This document shows, in pieces, positions 54,005 through 63,702 of a DNA stretch of 64,000 nucleotides; position 1 is the first letter of the stretch; each line of letters begins with the position of its first letter. The notes under the pieces were generated by a model, which saw only the letters and a list, made by a program, of their open reading frames with translations, had not been told where the DNA came from and did not search any database. The position numbers were made by a program, and so were the translations under genes. This DNA is from Brevibacillus daliensis (GTDB taxonomy: Bacteria; Bacillota; Bacilli; Brevibacillales; Brevibacillaceae), in the NCBI RefSeq assembly GCF_021245735.1, contig NZ_JAJISB010000003.1, positions 248,001-312,000 of the forward strand. Direction: 5' to 3'.

Positions 54005-55594
54005 TTATAGTTCGATTTGAGTGACGCTTACAACCTCAGCTAATCCGCCCAATTCGTCCAAAATTTTAGAATTAACCTGTTTATCCACAGTTAACATCAT
54101 AATTGCATCTCCACCAATATCTTTACGACCAACCTGCATAGTTGCGATGTTAATGTTGTTTTTACCAAGAATACTACCAACATACCCGATGACACCAGGG
54201 CGGTCATTATGTTGAACGTAGAGCAGATTACCTGCTGGTTGTACATCGATTGTGGATTGGTCAATTTTTACGATACGTTCGCCGTAACCATTTAATCTAG
54301 TACCAGCAATACTTCTTGTTTCTAGATTGGAGCGAAGCGTAACAGTGATTAGGCTGGTAAATCCACGGTGAATCGTTGATTTTTCTTCTGTTACAGAAAT
54401 GTCTCTCACTTTAGCCAAATAATTTGCATTAATATAGTTAACTTCAGAACCTAAGCGATAGGAAAGTAAGCCTTTTAAAATGGTACGTGTGAGTGGGGAT
54501 GTATCCATATCAGCCAGTTCACCACTGTACGTAATTTTAACTTCTTGCAGGGCACCTATTGTAAGCTGAGCTAGGAATTGTCCAAGTTTTTCTGAAAGAA
54601 TAAAGTATGGCTGAACACGTTCCATCAAATGTGCAGCAATGGTAGGTAAGTTAACTGCATTTTTAAAGGACTCACCACGGAGCACCTTCAGTAATTCATA
54701 AGATACGTCGATGGCAACATTCTCCTGAGCCTCAAATGTTGATGCACCTAAATGAGGCGTTGTAACCACACGAGGATGCCCGATTAAAGGATTATTAACA
54801 GGTGGCTCCTCTTCATATACATCAAGGGCAGCACCTGCGATTTGGTGATTATCCAGAGCGTGTAGGAGAGCAGCTTCATCAATGATGCCTCCGCGAGCAC
54901 AGTTAATGACACGAACATTAGGCTTCATTTTAGCGAACTCTTTATAGCTGAGAATATGTCGTGTCTCTTTCATAAGTGGAGTGTGAACCGTAATGAAATC
55001 TGCTTTCTCTACGATATCAGCGACACTACCGTTAATGACTCCCAACTTTTGAGCTCGTTCATCCGTTAGATAAGGATCGTAACCAATTACAGTCATATTG
55101 AAGGCTTTAGCGCGTTTTGCTACCTCAGAACCGATACGACCCATACCGATGATCCCTAATGTTTTATTGTTTAGCTCCACACCTTGGAAACTTTTGCGAT
55201 CCCATGTTCCATCTACGAGCTTCTTGTGAGCTTGTGGGATATTGCGTGCTACTGCCATCAGCATGGCAAAGGAATGTTCTGCGGTGGAGATAGTATTTCC
55301 GTCAGGAGCATTGATGATTACAATCCCAGCCTCTGTAGCGGCGTTGATATTGATGTTGTCCACACCAACTCCGGCACGGCCTACTACTTTCATGCGTTTT
55401 GCCTGTTTAAGTACTTCAGCGGTTACCTGAGTCTGACTGCGAACTAGTAGAGCATCATAGTCAGCAATAATCTCAAGTAACTCTTCCTGACTAATGCCTA
55501 CTTTTTGCACAACCTCTACGTCTTCAGCATCAAGCAGCTGTTGAATTCCTTGTTCACTAAGTGGATCTGTAATTAAAACCTGAAATTTATCCAT
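54005..55594 (-). CDS. serA: D-3-phosphoglycerate dehydrogenase
   Basis: First enzyme of serine biosynthesis, 529 residues. NAD-binding motif GIIGMGRIGSEVAKRAKAF, catalytic Arg/Glu/His segments (NCARGGIIDEAALL, TTPHLGASTFEAQ), an ASB domain (~320-450) and a C-terminal ACT domain (VQHNDRPGVIGYVGSILGKN). Its first bases overlap the upstream aminotransferase. The pair lies behind a serine T-box. Confidence 0.95.
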   Translation of the reverse strand: MDKFQVLITDPLSEQGIQQLLDAEDVEVVQKVGISQEELLEIIADYDALLVRSQTQVTAEVLKQAKRMKVVGRAGVGVDNININAATEAGIVIINAPDGNTISTAEHSFAMLMAVARNIPQAHKKLVDGTWDRKSFQGVELNNKTLGIIGMGRIGSEVAKRAKAFNMTVIGYDPYLTDERAQKLGVINGSVADIVEKADFITVHTPLMKETRHILSYKEFAKMKPNVRVINCARGGIIDEAALLHALDNHQIAGAALDVYEEEPPVNNPLIGHPRVVTTPHLGASTFEAQENVAIDVSYELLKVLRGESFKNAVNLPTIAAHLMERVQPYFILSEKLGQFLAQLTIGALQEVKITYSGELADMDTSPLTRTILKGLLSYRLGSEVNYINANYLAKVRDISVTEEKSTIHRGFTSLITVTLRSNLETRSIAGTRLNGYGERIVKIDQSTIDVQPAGNLLYVQHNDRPGVIGYVGSILGKNNINIATMQVGRKDIGGDAIMMLTVDKQVNSKILDELGGLAEVVSVTQIEL

Positions 55595-56741
55595 GTTGAA
55601 TCAACACCTCCTGGGCGGCCTTGACGCCAGCACCTAATTCTACTTGGTAACCTATTTGAATGAGTGAAACTTCGATTAAGGCAATAACGGTCAACACATC
55701 TTGAGGGTCACAGTAGCCCATATGACCAATACGGAAAATTTTCCCCTTCAAATGCTGTTGTCCACCAGCGATAGTGACATTGTATTTGGTCCGTAAAGTT
55801 TTACGTAGTGCTTCTGCATCAAACAAGTCACCCGGATTAATAGATGTAACAGTAGGAGAGGCGTATTGATCACTTGTCATCAGTGGTACATTCAAAGCAC
55901 GCATAGCTTGGCGTGTCATTTCTTTCATCAATTCATGACGAGCATAAATTTGCTCTAAACCTTCCTCCTGAATCATGGCAACTACTTCTTGTAAGCCGTG
56001 AATCAAAGAAACAGCTGGTGTATATGGAGTTGTATCGTCAGCTAAACTTTTGCGATATGCGCGTAGGTCAAGATAGAATGCGCGTGGATCAACTTCTTCG
56101 ATACGTTTCCAAGCACGTTCACTTACAGCGATAAATGCAAGACCAGTAGGGAGCATAAACGCCTTTTGAGAGCCTGTTACAACAATATCTACACCCCAAT
56201 CATCCATTTCACATGGAACGGCACCGAGGCAGCTTACTGCATCCACGATGAACAACGCGTTGCTGTGCTGATTAATGGTCCCGGCCAATTCTTTGATCGG
56301 GTTAAGGATTCCTGTAGATGTTTCACAATGAGTTGCAAAGACTGCTTTAGCAGAAGGATGCTCTTGTAAGAAGGATTGCAATTGTTCAGGTAAAATGGCT
56401 TCGCCCCAAGGTACTTGAAGACGGTGAACCGTAATGTTGTAGCGTTCACAGATTTTTGCGAATCGTTCACCAAAAGCGCCGCTCACGGTTACGATTGCTT
56501 CATCGCCAGGAGCCAATGTATTCACAACGCTCATTTCTAGAGCGCTAGTTCCGCTACCTGCAATGGTGTATACATCTTGTGTTGTTCCAAAGATTGGTTT
56601 CAGTTGCTCGGCTGTTTCCTTCAGGATCTTGGAGAATTGTCCACTGCGATGCCCGATCATTGGCTGACTCATTGCTTGTTGTACTCTTGGTGGAATTGGG
56701 GTAGGGCCAGGGATGCGTAGAATTGCTTTTTCTTGTAACAT
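55587..56741 (-). CDS. Class V aminotransferase, likely phosphoserine/alanine-glyoxylate type
   Basis: PLP enzyme of 384 residues of the SPT/AGT (PucG) group: GPTPIPPRV start, AGSGTSALEMSVVN, and PLP lysine K193 in VVTGSQKAFMLPTG. It is the first gene after a serine-type T-box and overlaps serA by eight bases. So I infer that it makes phosphoserine or serine in place of a classical SerC; the alternative is serine-glyoxylate or alanine-glyoxylate transamination. The start ATG 56741 follows TAGGAGG. Confidence 0.87.
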   Translation of the reverse strand: MLQEKAILRIPGPTPIPPRVQQAMSQPMIGHRSGQFSKILKETAEQLKPIFGTTQDVYTIAGSGTSALEMSVVNTLAPGDEAIVTVSGAFGERFAKICERYNITVHRLQVPWGEAILPEQLQSFLQEHPSAKAVFATHCETSTGILNPIKELAGTINQHSNALFIVDAVSCLGAVPCEMDDWGVDIVVTGSQKAFMLPTGLAFIAVSERAWKRIEEVDPRAFYLDLRAYRKSLADDTTPYTPAVSLIHGLQEVVAMIQEEGLEQIYARHELMKEMTRQAMRALNVPLMTSDQYASPTVTSINPGDLFDAEALRKTLRTKYNVTIAGGQQHLKGKIFRIGHMGYCDPQDVLTVIALIEVSLIQIGYQVELGAGVKAAQEVLIQHG

Positions 56742-56786
56742 AATATCTCAACCTCCTACATGATCTCTCAAAATATCTGTTTGTAA

Positions 56787-57095
56787 ATATAAAAAAACCT
56801 CTCATAAACCACCCACTACACGTATTGTGCAGTGAGGGACGAGAAGTTTGATTTTCGCGGTACCACCCTCATTTGTTATTCTCTTCACAGAGAAAAACCT
56901 TACCAGGTATCTTAACCTGAGAGATAACGGATCACCCGTTCAAGCCTACTAACTGATAATAGGGTTAGGCTTGCCAACTCAGAAGTGCTTATCTTTTAAA
57001 GAAATCACCGGTTCGCAGCGACCACCGGCTCTCTGGGGATTTTCTCAAAAAGCATCTCTTCTTCAATGTTGTTTTATATGTAGCTGTGTAAGTTA
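56787..57095 (-). ncRNA. Serine T-box leader of the aminotransferase-serA operon
   Basis: On the minus strand the T-box sequence GGGTGGTACCGCG is at 56856-56868. Upstream are the Stem I elements AGAGAGCCGGTGG and GAACCGGTG, and a specifier-loop region at ~56980-56995 with AGC (56987-56989), a serine codon, followed by ACTTCTGAG. The leader ends in a terminator hairpin with a seven-U run (56791-56797). Uncharged tRNA-Ser would favour antitermination and expression. Confidence 0.9.
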
Positions 57096-57101
57096 GAACT
57101 A

Positions 57102-57130
57102 ACTTTATCACGGTAATTCAGAAGCGTCAA
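57102..57130 (-). promoter_or_regulatory. Sigma-A promoter of the T-box operon
   Basis: Minus strand: TTGACG (57130-57125), 17-base spacer, TAAAGT (57107-57102) with an upstream TG. The start would fall just ahead of the T-box leader. The rest of the gap (57131-57359) holds no gene that I recognise. Confidence 0.7.
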
Positions 57131-57359
57131 GCATAAAAAAAATTTTAAAGGATGAACATTATTTATACATAATGAGTGCATGTTCGGTAATTGGTTTAAT
57201 AAATGCTGAATAGGAAGGTAAGAGAGTAGAATGTTCGTGTTTTGTGCGGATCAGAATGTATTTCCTACACAGAGATACTTTCTGAAAAGTATGAAAAATA
57301 AACTGGGAATTATTAGCTTATTCGAATGAACCATCGATATAAGCTATTCTAAATGAAGA

Positions 57360-57393
57360 CAAGCTGACTTCCACGTAAGTAGATGTCAGCTTG
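57360..57393 (-). terminator. Hairpin downstream of fer
   Basis: CAAGCTGAC pairs with GTCAGCTTG; the U-tract after it on the minus strand is poor. Confidence 0.5.
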
Positions 57394-57404
57394 CTAATAA
57401 AGAA

Positions 57405-57668
<264 letters not shown>

Positions 57669-57728
57669 TTATTTCTAGCTATTTTTTTCAATAATGAATC
57701 GCGTCTATAAATGTACCTAATACATGAT

Positions 57729-58655
57729 TCATTTTGTGAAAAGTGGCATCTCGGGCAATTTCAATACAGGGTAGAGACTTTTGTTTAAATTGGAAAAGTC
57801 GCCAGCTTGTACCGAATTGCTTGCAATCAATACATTAACACCAATCGCTATATTTTGCCAGCCTCTGCTCTCAAATTCTTTTTTCTTCCGAATCAAATCA
57901 ATTTTAGCAGTTACGTCATGCGGTACGAACTGAGGTAACACATGCATGTTTTGCATATATCGAGCAGATAAATAATTGCGGTAGTGAAATGGCATCTTGT
58001 CCCAATTATCTTCAGAAACAGAAGAGATATCTACGTCACTTATGCTATGCTTCAGCACATATATTTGTTCCCAGAGTGCAATGGCATGATACATCTTTTT
58101 CTGGGCCTCTAACCATTTGGTTGTAAATGCTTGTAAATGTCGCTGGGCGGCAATGTCTTGCGCAGTGTATGTATTTCCTTGTGGATCATCGATCACATTC
58201 TGTATGCTCGTTTTTAACGTTTGTAAACTTGCTATGTATTCTGCTTTTGCATCCACCAATAATGGGGAAGTAGCGGAGACCATTGCGGGCTCAAGCTGTT
58301 TTAGTTTTGCTTGTATGATTTTCAAAAAGTCTTGATGATGTTTTTTTTGACCCTCGATTGTTTTTCCCTGTAAGTTGGCTACATAGAGAAAATAATCTTC
58401 CTTGAAAGATTCGATAGGCTGATAAAATCCATAATAATAGCTGGTGAAATCTTGTTCACGATATAATTTTTTCTCCTTAATAAGTTGATCATTTTGCTGC
58501 ATTTGATTGTTGGCTTGCTGCAATTGATTAATTTGTACGTTCATTTTTGATTGTACAACAGAAGCACCTAAAAAAAATCCGCCGATTAAGCAAGCAAATG
58601 ATAAGATAATCATATAGATCACGAGGTACTCTTGTCTGGATAATCTCTTTGTCAT
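57729..58655 (-). CDS. Membrane-anchored protein of unknown function
   Basis: 308 residues: one N-terminal membrane helix (~12-35), then a glutamine-rich coiled coil (NVQINQLQQANNQMQQNDQL, ~39-62), then a long mostly helical extracellular domain. No enzyme motif is visible. ATG 58655 has GTGGAGGG upstream. It lies between fer and ypbB, on the opposite strand to ypbB. I do not recognise the family with confidence. Confidence 0.7.
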   Translation of the reverse strand: MTKRLSRQEYLVIYMIILSFACLIGGFFLGASVVQSKMNVQINQLQQANNQMQQNDQLIKEKKLYREQDFTSYYYGFYQPIESFKEDYFLYVANLQGKTIEGQKKHHQDFLKIIQAKLKQLEPAMVSATSPLLVDAKAEYIASLQTLKTSIQNVIDDPQGNTYTAQDIAAQRHLQAFTTKWLEAQKKMYHAIALWEQIYVLKHSISDVDISSVSEDNWDKMPFHYRNYLSARYMQNMHVLPQFVPHDVTAKIDLIRKKKEFESRGWQNIAIGVNVLIASNSVQAGDFSNLNKSLYPVLKLPEMPLFTK

Positions 58656-58738
58656 AATATCCCTCCACATTACAGACAGGTCTTCTAGTAATCATTTAGT
58701 TGTAAAACTGGTAAATCGAAAAGGAGAAACATGTAGCA

Positions 58739-59836
58739 ATGGAGGACCAAAACTTTACGATCATTTCCTATGTGATGCTAACCGGATTGGCAATTGTTGA
58801 GCGTGAAAGAACCGTTCAATCGTTATATCACATGGTAAGAGGGCGCAAAGCCAGCCAAGTACTACAGGATGTTCACCATTTTGTCCTCTATCCATATTAT
58901 CGGTTATTTCCTCAGCTTTCGAGAGAGAGTTGGGACGAAATCGTTAAATATTTACATGATAATAAGTATATAGAAGAAATGAACTGGACTGATCATAATA
59001 AGAAGAGCTTTTACGTAACGGAAAAGGGAAGAGAAAAAATAAAAGAGGTAGATAATGAGCATCAGTTAACCTACAAATTATCCCTGATAGACGGTTTGCG
59101 TTTTACACCAAAAGTGGAACGGTTTCGCAAACATCTCCATTTAGTGGTTCAAACCGTTTCTCATTTGTTATTTGAGGATATGAGATTCTCTCCAATCATT
59201 TCTCACAAGGATATTCAGCGAACAGTAAAACAGCTGTTAGCAACTCCTCAGGCAAGAAAGGCATGGATAACTGGTTTAGAACGAGAATTATATCAACTGT
59301 TATCCATCTATTCTGCAGATATTCAGGAGCAGTTGTTTGATCAGTTGACGGGAGTAGGACAAGTAGGGATGACATGGCAGCAGTTAGCTTACAAAAACAA
59401 CATGCCACTTGTGTTATTTCAACTCTCCATGACCGGAATCTGGACCCAAGTATATAAAGAAGTAGAGGAGAATCATGACAAGTACCCTCTGCTTACGATG
59501 CTAATAGAAGACGATAGCCGAGCTTTGCTTTCAGTTAGTACTAGTACAATGGAAACGTACCGCTTGTTACAAAAAGGGGCGGATATACAGGAGATTGCTG
59601 TTAGACGTAACATTAAAAGTAATACAGTTGAGGACCATATCATTGAAATTGCACTGGCTGGAATCCCTCTTGATTTTAGTCGCTGGATTACCAAGGGACA
59701 AATAAATGAAGTAAATCAAGTTAGCAAACAGTATGAGACAAAACGGTTACGACTTATTAAAGATGAATTGGGAAATTCCTATACCTATTTACAAATCAGG
59801 CTTGCTTTAGCGTTGAAAGGAGGGCCAAATGGATAA
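58739..59836 (+). CDS. ypbB: YpbB-type helix-turn-helix protein
   Basis: 365 residues, encoded just upstream of recQ and overlapping it by eight bases, as in Bacillus. The C-terminal ~90 residues hold an HTH_40-type helix-turn-helix (TYRLLQKGADIQEIAVRR, SNTVEDHIIEIAL), also found fused to RecQ proteins elsewhere. Probably helps or regulates RecQ; no biochemical role is established. Confidence 0.88.
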   Translation: MEDQNFTIISYVMLTGLAIVERERTVQSLYHMVRGRKASQVLQDVHHFVLYPYYRLFPQLSRESWDEIVKYLHDNKYIEEMNWTDHNKKSFYVTEKGREKIKEVDNEHQLTYKLSLIDGLRFTPKVERFRKHLHLVVQTVSHLLFEDMRFSPIISHKDIQRTVKQLLATPQARKAWITGLERELYQLLSIYSADIQEQLFDQLTGVGQVGMTWQQLAYKNNMPLVLFQLSMTGIWTQVYKEVEENHDKYPLLTMLIEDDSRALLSVSTSTMETYRLLQKGADIQEIAVRRNIKSNTVEDHIIEIALAGIPLDFSRWITKGQINEVNQVSKQYETKRLRLIKDELGNSYTYLQIRLALALKGGPNG

Positions 59837-61430
59837 GAATTTATTGGTGCTAAGCGATGCCTTACAAGCGAAATTTGGTCATACTTCCTTTCGGGAGGGA
59901 CAGAAAGAGATTATGGTTCCTTTGCTACAAGGAAACCATGTACTGGGTATCATGTCGACGGGAGGGGGAAAATCCCTTACTTATCAGCTACCTGCTTACC
60001 TGTTTCCGGGAATTACACTTGTGGTTTCCCCGTTAATTTCATTGATGGTGGATCAGGTTCAAAAGCTTCAAAAACATGGACATCGTTATGCTACCTACCT
60101 AAACAGCTCACTTGATCGGGATGAGATGAGAATAGTAATGGAAGAGGTAGTAGCAGGAGTTTATCAACTGCTGTATATTTCACCTGAAAAGCTGATGCAA
60201 CCGCAAGTCATTTCTCTATTAAGAAAAAGAGGAGTATCATTGGTAGCAATCGATGAAGCACATTGTATTTCACAATGGGGTCATGACTTCCGTACAGATT
60301 ATCTGAAATTGCCTGATCTAGTTAATAGTTTGGGGAACCCACTGGTACTCGCAGTGACGGCAACGGCAACAGCAGAGGTTCAGCGTGAGATAGGGGAGCT
60401 ATTTCAAATTTTACCGGAACACCAAGTCAGATTGACAGTTAATCGTCCGACAATAGCGATTGATGTTAAATGGGTAAAAAATGATGCTGAAAAGCAGGAA
60501 ATTCTCTTTTCCCAGCTAAAAGAATTACGAATGCCCGGAATTGTATATTGCAGTACCCGTCAAACTGTGGACAAGCTGGTTGCCAAATGTCACGGGGAAG
60601 GCTTACATCGTGTCAGTGGTTTTCATGGTGGAATGAACCCGATGGAGCGAATTTTGATTCAGGAGCAATTTGTGCAGAATCAACTAGACATTATTTTTGC
60701 CACGAATGCTTTTGGCATGGGGATTGATAAACCCGACATTCGGTTTGTACTTCATTATCATACGCCTTCCAGTATGGAAGCATATACACAAGAGATCGGT
60801 CGCATTGGGCGGGATAATCAGCCAGGCTATGCGTGCTTGTACTATCGCGAAGAAGACTTATTGATTCATCATCGTTTGTTTGCCCAGGAGTATCCTACTG
60901 TAGAAGAGGTAATAAGGTTTATACACCTGTTTGCAAGAAATCAGGAGGAGTTCAACACGCTGACACATGAACAGCTATTTGAAGAAGTAGGTGTCGGTGA
61001 AAATGTGACAAGATTACTGTTTTATTACGCGGAGAAGGCGGGAGCCATTTCCTCGGTTCATCAGTTGAAAAATGGATATGAAATACGAAAAAATGTGTTT
61101 CAACCAGAGCAAATGATAGAACAGCTTTGGGGGATCATTCAACAAGTAAAATCTCAAAAATATCAAAAACTAAAGGGAATTCAAGATTGGTTACAAGGAG
61201 ATTCTTGTTTGCGCGGTAGAATGCTTACCTATTTTGGTGAGGAAATGGCTGGTCACCACGTAGTGAATTGCTGTGTACATTGCGGGATTGATCCCACCAT
61301 GTATGAAAAAAAGGAGATGTCTGTGGAGATTCCTACTAGACTCGTTTGGGATCTAAAAACCGCATTGTCCCAGCTTTTGCCCGGTGTTACGCATTATGAG
61401 AAGGGAGAACATCATGAAGATAACCCCTGA
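59829..61430 (+). CDS. recQ: ATP-dependent DNA helicase RecQ
   Basis: 533 residues. Motif 0 and Walker A (TGGGKSLTYQ, 44-53), DEAH box (142-145), motif VI (AYTQEIGRIGRDNQPG) and a C-terminal zinc-binding region (CLRGRMLTYF ... NCCVHCG). The HRDC domain of longer RecQ proteins is absent, as in the short Bacillus form. It unwinds DNA at stalled forks and recombination intermediates. RBS AAAGGAGGG lies inside ypbB. Confidence 0.93.
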   Translation: MDKNLLVLSDALQAKFGHTSFREGQKEIMVPLLQGNHVLGIMSTGGGKSLTYQLPAYLFPGITLVVSPLISLMVDQVQKLQKHGHRYATYLNSSLDRDEMRIVMEEVVAGVYQLLYISPEKLMQPQVISLLRKRGVSLVAIDEAHCISQWGHDFRTDYLKLPDLVNSLGNPLVLAVTATATAEVQREIGELFQILPEHQVRLTVNRPTIAIDVKWVKNDAEKQEILFSQLKELRMPGIVYCSTRQTVDKLVAKCHGEGLHRVSGFHGGMNPMERILIQEQFVQNQLDIIFATNAFGMGIDKPDIRFVLHYHTPSSMEAYTQEIGRIGRDNQPGYACLYYREEDLLIHHRLFAQEYPTVEEVIRFIHLFARNQEEFNTLTHEQLFEEVGVGENVTRLLFYYAEKAGAISSVHQLKNGYEIRKNVFQPEQMIEQLWGIIQQVKSQKYQKLKGIQDWLQGDSCLRGRMLTYFGEEMAGHHVVNCCVHCGIDPTMYEKKEMSVEIPTRLVWDLKTALSQLLPGVTHYEKGEHHEDNP

Positions 61431-61998
61431 GCAACTGGATGATCGTACGTTACTGCTTAATTTGTGGCTGTCACAGGCTATTTTGTTAGGAATTGCGGTT
61501 GTATCAACTTTTTTCATATACAGTAATGATGAGCTTTTGCAGTTATTTACCTCAATTGATAGTCGAGGACTCTTATATGCAGCGTTGTTTGTAGGATTTA
61601 TTGTTTCACTCAATCTGATAATGGATAAAACATTACCTGCTGACTGGTTAGATGATGGCGGCTTAAATGAGCGATTGTTTCGAAGCCAGTCCTTACCGAT
61701 GATCATGCTGATATGCATCGTGGTTGGTATTAGTGAAGAGTGGTTGTTTCGTGGAGTGATCCAACACTTTATGGGCAACTTTTGGACGAGTGTGATATTT
61801 ACTTTAATTCATATCCGCTATCTGAAAAAAATTCTACTCGTGCTTGTGGTGTTTGGAACCAGTTACTTATTAGGCTTATTGTTCATACACACCCAATCCC
61901 TGGGTATCGTAATGTTGGCTCATGCCGTCGTAGATTTTCTTTTGGCGCTTGCTTTGAAATATTTACATAAACCAATTAATCAAGATAGCATACGTTAG
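61414..61998 (+). CDS. ypbD: CPBP family intramembrane metalloprotease (YpbD-like)
   Basis: Membrane protein of 194 residues with about five helices. Abi/CPBP motifs: SEEWLFRG (EExxxR), FTLIHIRYL and MLAHAVVDF, providing the metal or catalytic Glu and His. ATG 61414 overlaps recQ by 17 bases behind AGAAGGGAG. Substrate unknown; the family includes CAAX proteases and bacteriocin self-immunity proteins. Confidence 0.86.
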   Translation: MKITPEQLDDRTLLLNLWLSQAILLGIAVVSTFFIYSNDELLQLFTSIDSRGLLYAALFVGFIVSLNLIMDKTLPADWLDDGGLNERLFRSQSLPMIMLICIVVGISEEWLFRGVIQHFMGNFWTSVIFTLIHIRYLKKILLVLVVFGTSYLLGLLFIHTQSLGIVMLAHAVVDFLLALALKYLHKPINQDSIR

Positions 61999-62019
61999 TG
62001 AAGATGGAGGATTTTTTAT

Positions 62020-62703
62020 ATGACTAAACATGATCAGATGAAAGACGAAGAGGAAACGAATACAGAGGAACATTACCATCTACCTCCTCGAAGTAACAGG
62101 CATCAGAAAAAAGAGAAGAATGGATCATCAAATAGAAAAATAGGGGTGTTGCCGATAGCAGGTGCTGTCGTGGCCGTTGCAGCTGCAGCAATATGGATCT
62201 TTTGGCCGACTTCAACGGAAGTGAATCAGAAAGCCCCTGGCGAACAAACATCTGTACCTCAAGCAACTTCAACCTTAGGACAAGAAGCTTCCCAGCCAAG
62301 AGAGGTCGAGCAAGAACCAGTAGATAATCAACCTTCTCAATCTAGTGATCCTACTGTTAAGCAGAAGGCTGGTGGAGAATCAAATAGTGGCACGAGTCAC
62401 GATTCAAACATTCAGAATCAGACGACACCAACAGTGCCTTCTAGTAACACGAATTCAGAAACAGGTAATGGAACCACGTCAAATTCAAATCATGCACAAC
62501 TAGAGCAAACCCAGCCCGTAAAAACGGAGCAAAAGGTAAAAAGCAAGCTATATCGAGTACAAAAAGGGGATAATTTGTACAAGATCTCTCGCAAATACTA
62601 CGGTAATAACGATGGTGCGAAACGAATCGCACATTTTAATGGTCTTAAAATGGAGGCATCTCTACCTGTAGGTAGAAAGCTGTACATTCCCATTACACCT
62701 TAA
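62020..62703 (+). CDS. ypbE: LysM-domain membrane protein (YpbE-like)
   Basis: 227 residues: acidic/basic cytoplasmic N-terminus (~1-45), one helix (~46-65), a long Gln/Ser/Thr-rich linker (~66-175) and a C-terminal LysM domain (LYRVQKGDNLYKISRKYYGN ... LPVGRKLYIP). It should hold peptidoglycan from the outer face of the membrane. Follows recQ-ypbD as in Bacillus. Confidence 0.88.
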   Translation: MTKHDQMKDEEETNTEEHYHLPPRSNRHQKKEKNGSSNRKIGVLPIAGAVVAVAAAAIWIFWPTSTEVNQKAPGEQTSVPQATSTLGQEASQPREVEQEPVDNQPSQSSDPTVKQKAGGESNSGTSHDSNIQNQTTPTVPSSNTNSETGNGTTSNSNHAQLEQTQPVKTEQKVKSKLYRVQKGDNLYKISRKYYGNNDGAKRIAHFNGLKMEASLPVGRKLYIPITP

Positions 62704-62757
62704 TGAGTAAAGGCGAATTGGGGTAACATACCCATAGCACGAATCAGGAGGGTAGTC

Positions 62758-63663
62758 ATGATCTATGATACGATTGTGATCGGCGGCGGTATAGCTGGAT
62801 TACAGGCGACCATTCAATTGGTTAGAAGCAGACGGAAGGTTTTAGTAATAGATAGCGGGATGGGCAGATCGGTACTTGCTCGCAACTATCAAAATATACT
62901 AGGATTTCCGGATGGAGTAAGTGGAGAAGAACTTAGACAGAGAGGACAGCAAATGGCCAAAAAATGGGGGGCTGTCTTTTTGGAAGCTACAGCAACCTTT
63001 TGTGAACAGAACGAAGATGGTATCTTTCAGGTAACAGTACAAAATGAAGACCAATTGCTACTCGGCAGGACCCTACTTTTTTCGACCGGTATTAAGGATG
63101 TTCTTCCGCCCATTCCGGGTCTACTACCTTGTCTAGGAAAGAGCATTTATATATGTCCGGATTGTGATGGCTTTGAAATTATCAATAAGTCCACTGTTGT
63201 GATCGGTAGTGGTATACAAGCCATAAACATGGCAGATAGTCTTCAGTATTATTCTGATGATTTAACTGTGATCAATCATGCCAGAATTAATTTAGATCAT
63301 GAAGAACAGAAGATAACAGAGAAATGGGGAAGTCGTTACCGGAATGAAGAAATAGCTGAGATTTTACAGGTATACGGAATGATTAGCGGCTTTCGGTTAC
63401 AATCAGGCGAAACTTATCAGGTTGAGAGAGGATTTCTCGCCTTCAAAGGGGCACATGTAAACACTGACCTCATGAGAACGTTTCAGATTGGTTTTCTAGA
63501 TAAAGGTCACGTACGGGTTGACCCTAGAACGAAAGAAACCACCCATAGGAACATTTGGGCTGCAGGAGATATTAATGCCCATTCGCAACAAGTCGTAACA
63601 TCATTAGCAGATGGTGCAGTAGCAGCAATCTGGATACATAAGAGATTATTTGAAATCACGTAA
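62758..63663 (+). CDS. Thioredoxin-reductase-like flavoprotein
   Basis: 301 residues. FAD motif GGGIAGLQ (9-16), NAD(P) motif VVIGSGIQA (147-155), redox pair CPDC (C133, C136) and a C-terminal FAD motif GDINAHSQQVVTSLADG. Resembles TrxB but is a divergent paralogue, shorter and with a different NADPH loop (lacking the GGGDSA form). Electron acceptor unknown. Start ATG 62758 behind CAGGAGGG. Confidence 0.86.
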   Translation: MIYDTIVIGGGIAGLQATIQLVRSRRKVLVIDSGMGRSVLARNYQNILGFPDGVSGEELRQRGQQMAKKWGAVFLEATATFCEQNEDGIFQVTVQNEDQLLLGRTLLFSTGIKDVLPPIPGLLPCLGKSIYICPDCDGFEIINKSTVVIGSGIQAINMADSLQYYSDDLTVINHARINLDHEEQKITEKWGSRYRNEEIAEILQVYGMISGFRLQSGETYQVERGFLAFKGAHVNTDLMRTFQIGFLDKGHVRVDPRTKETTHRNIWAAGDINAHSQQVVTSLADGAVAAIWIHKRLFEIT

Positions 63664-63673
63664 GTAGCAGAAT

Positions 63674-63702
63674 AAGTCGCCATAGTTGCGGCTTTTTCTT
63701 TT
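63674..63702 (+). terminator. Weak terminator after the flavoprotein gene
   Basis: AAGTCGC pairs (one G-U) with GCGGCTT, followed by TTTTC. The remaining 300 bases of the window hold no gene that I recognise. Confidence 0.6.
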
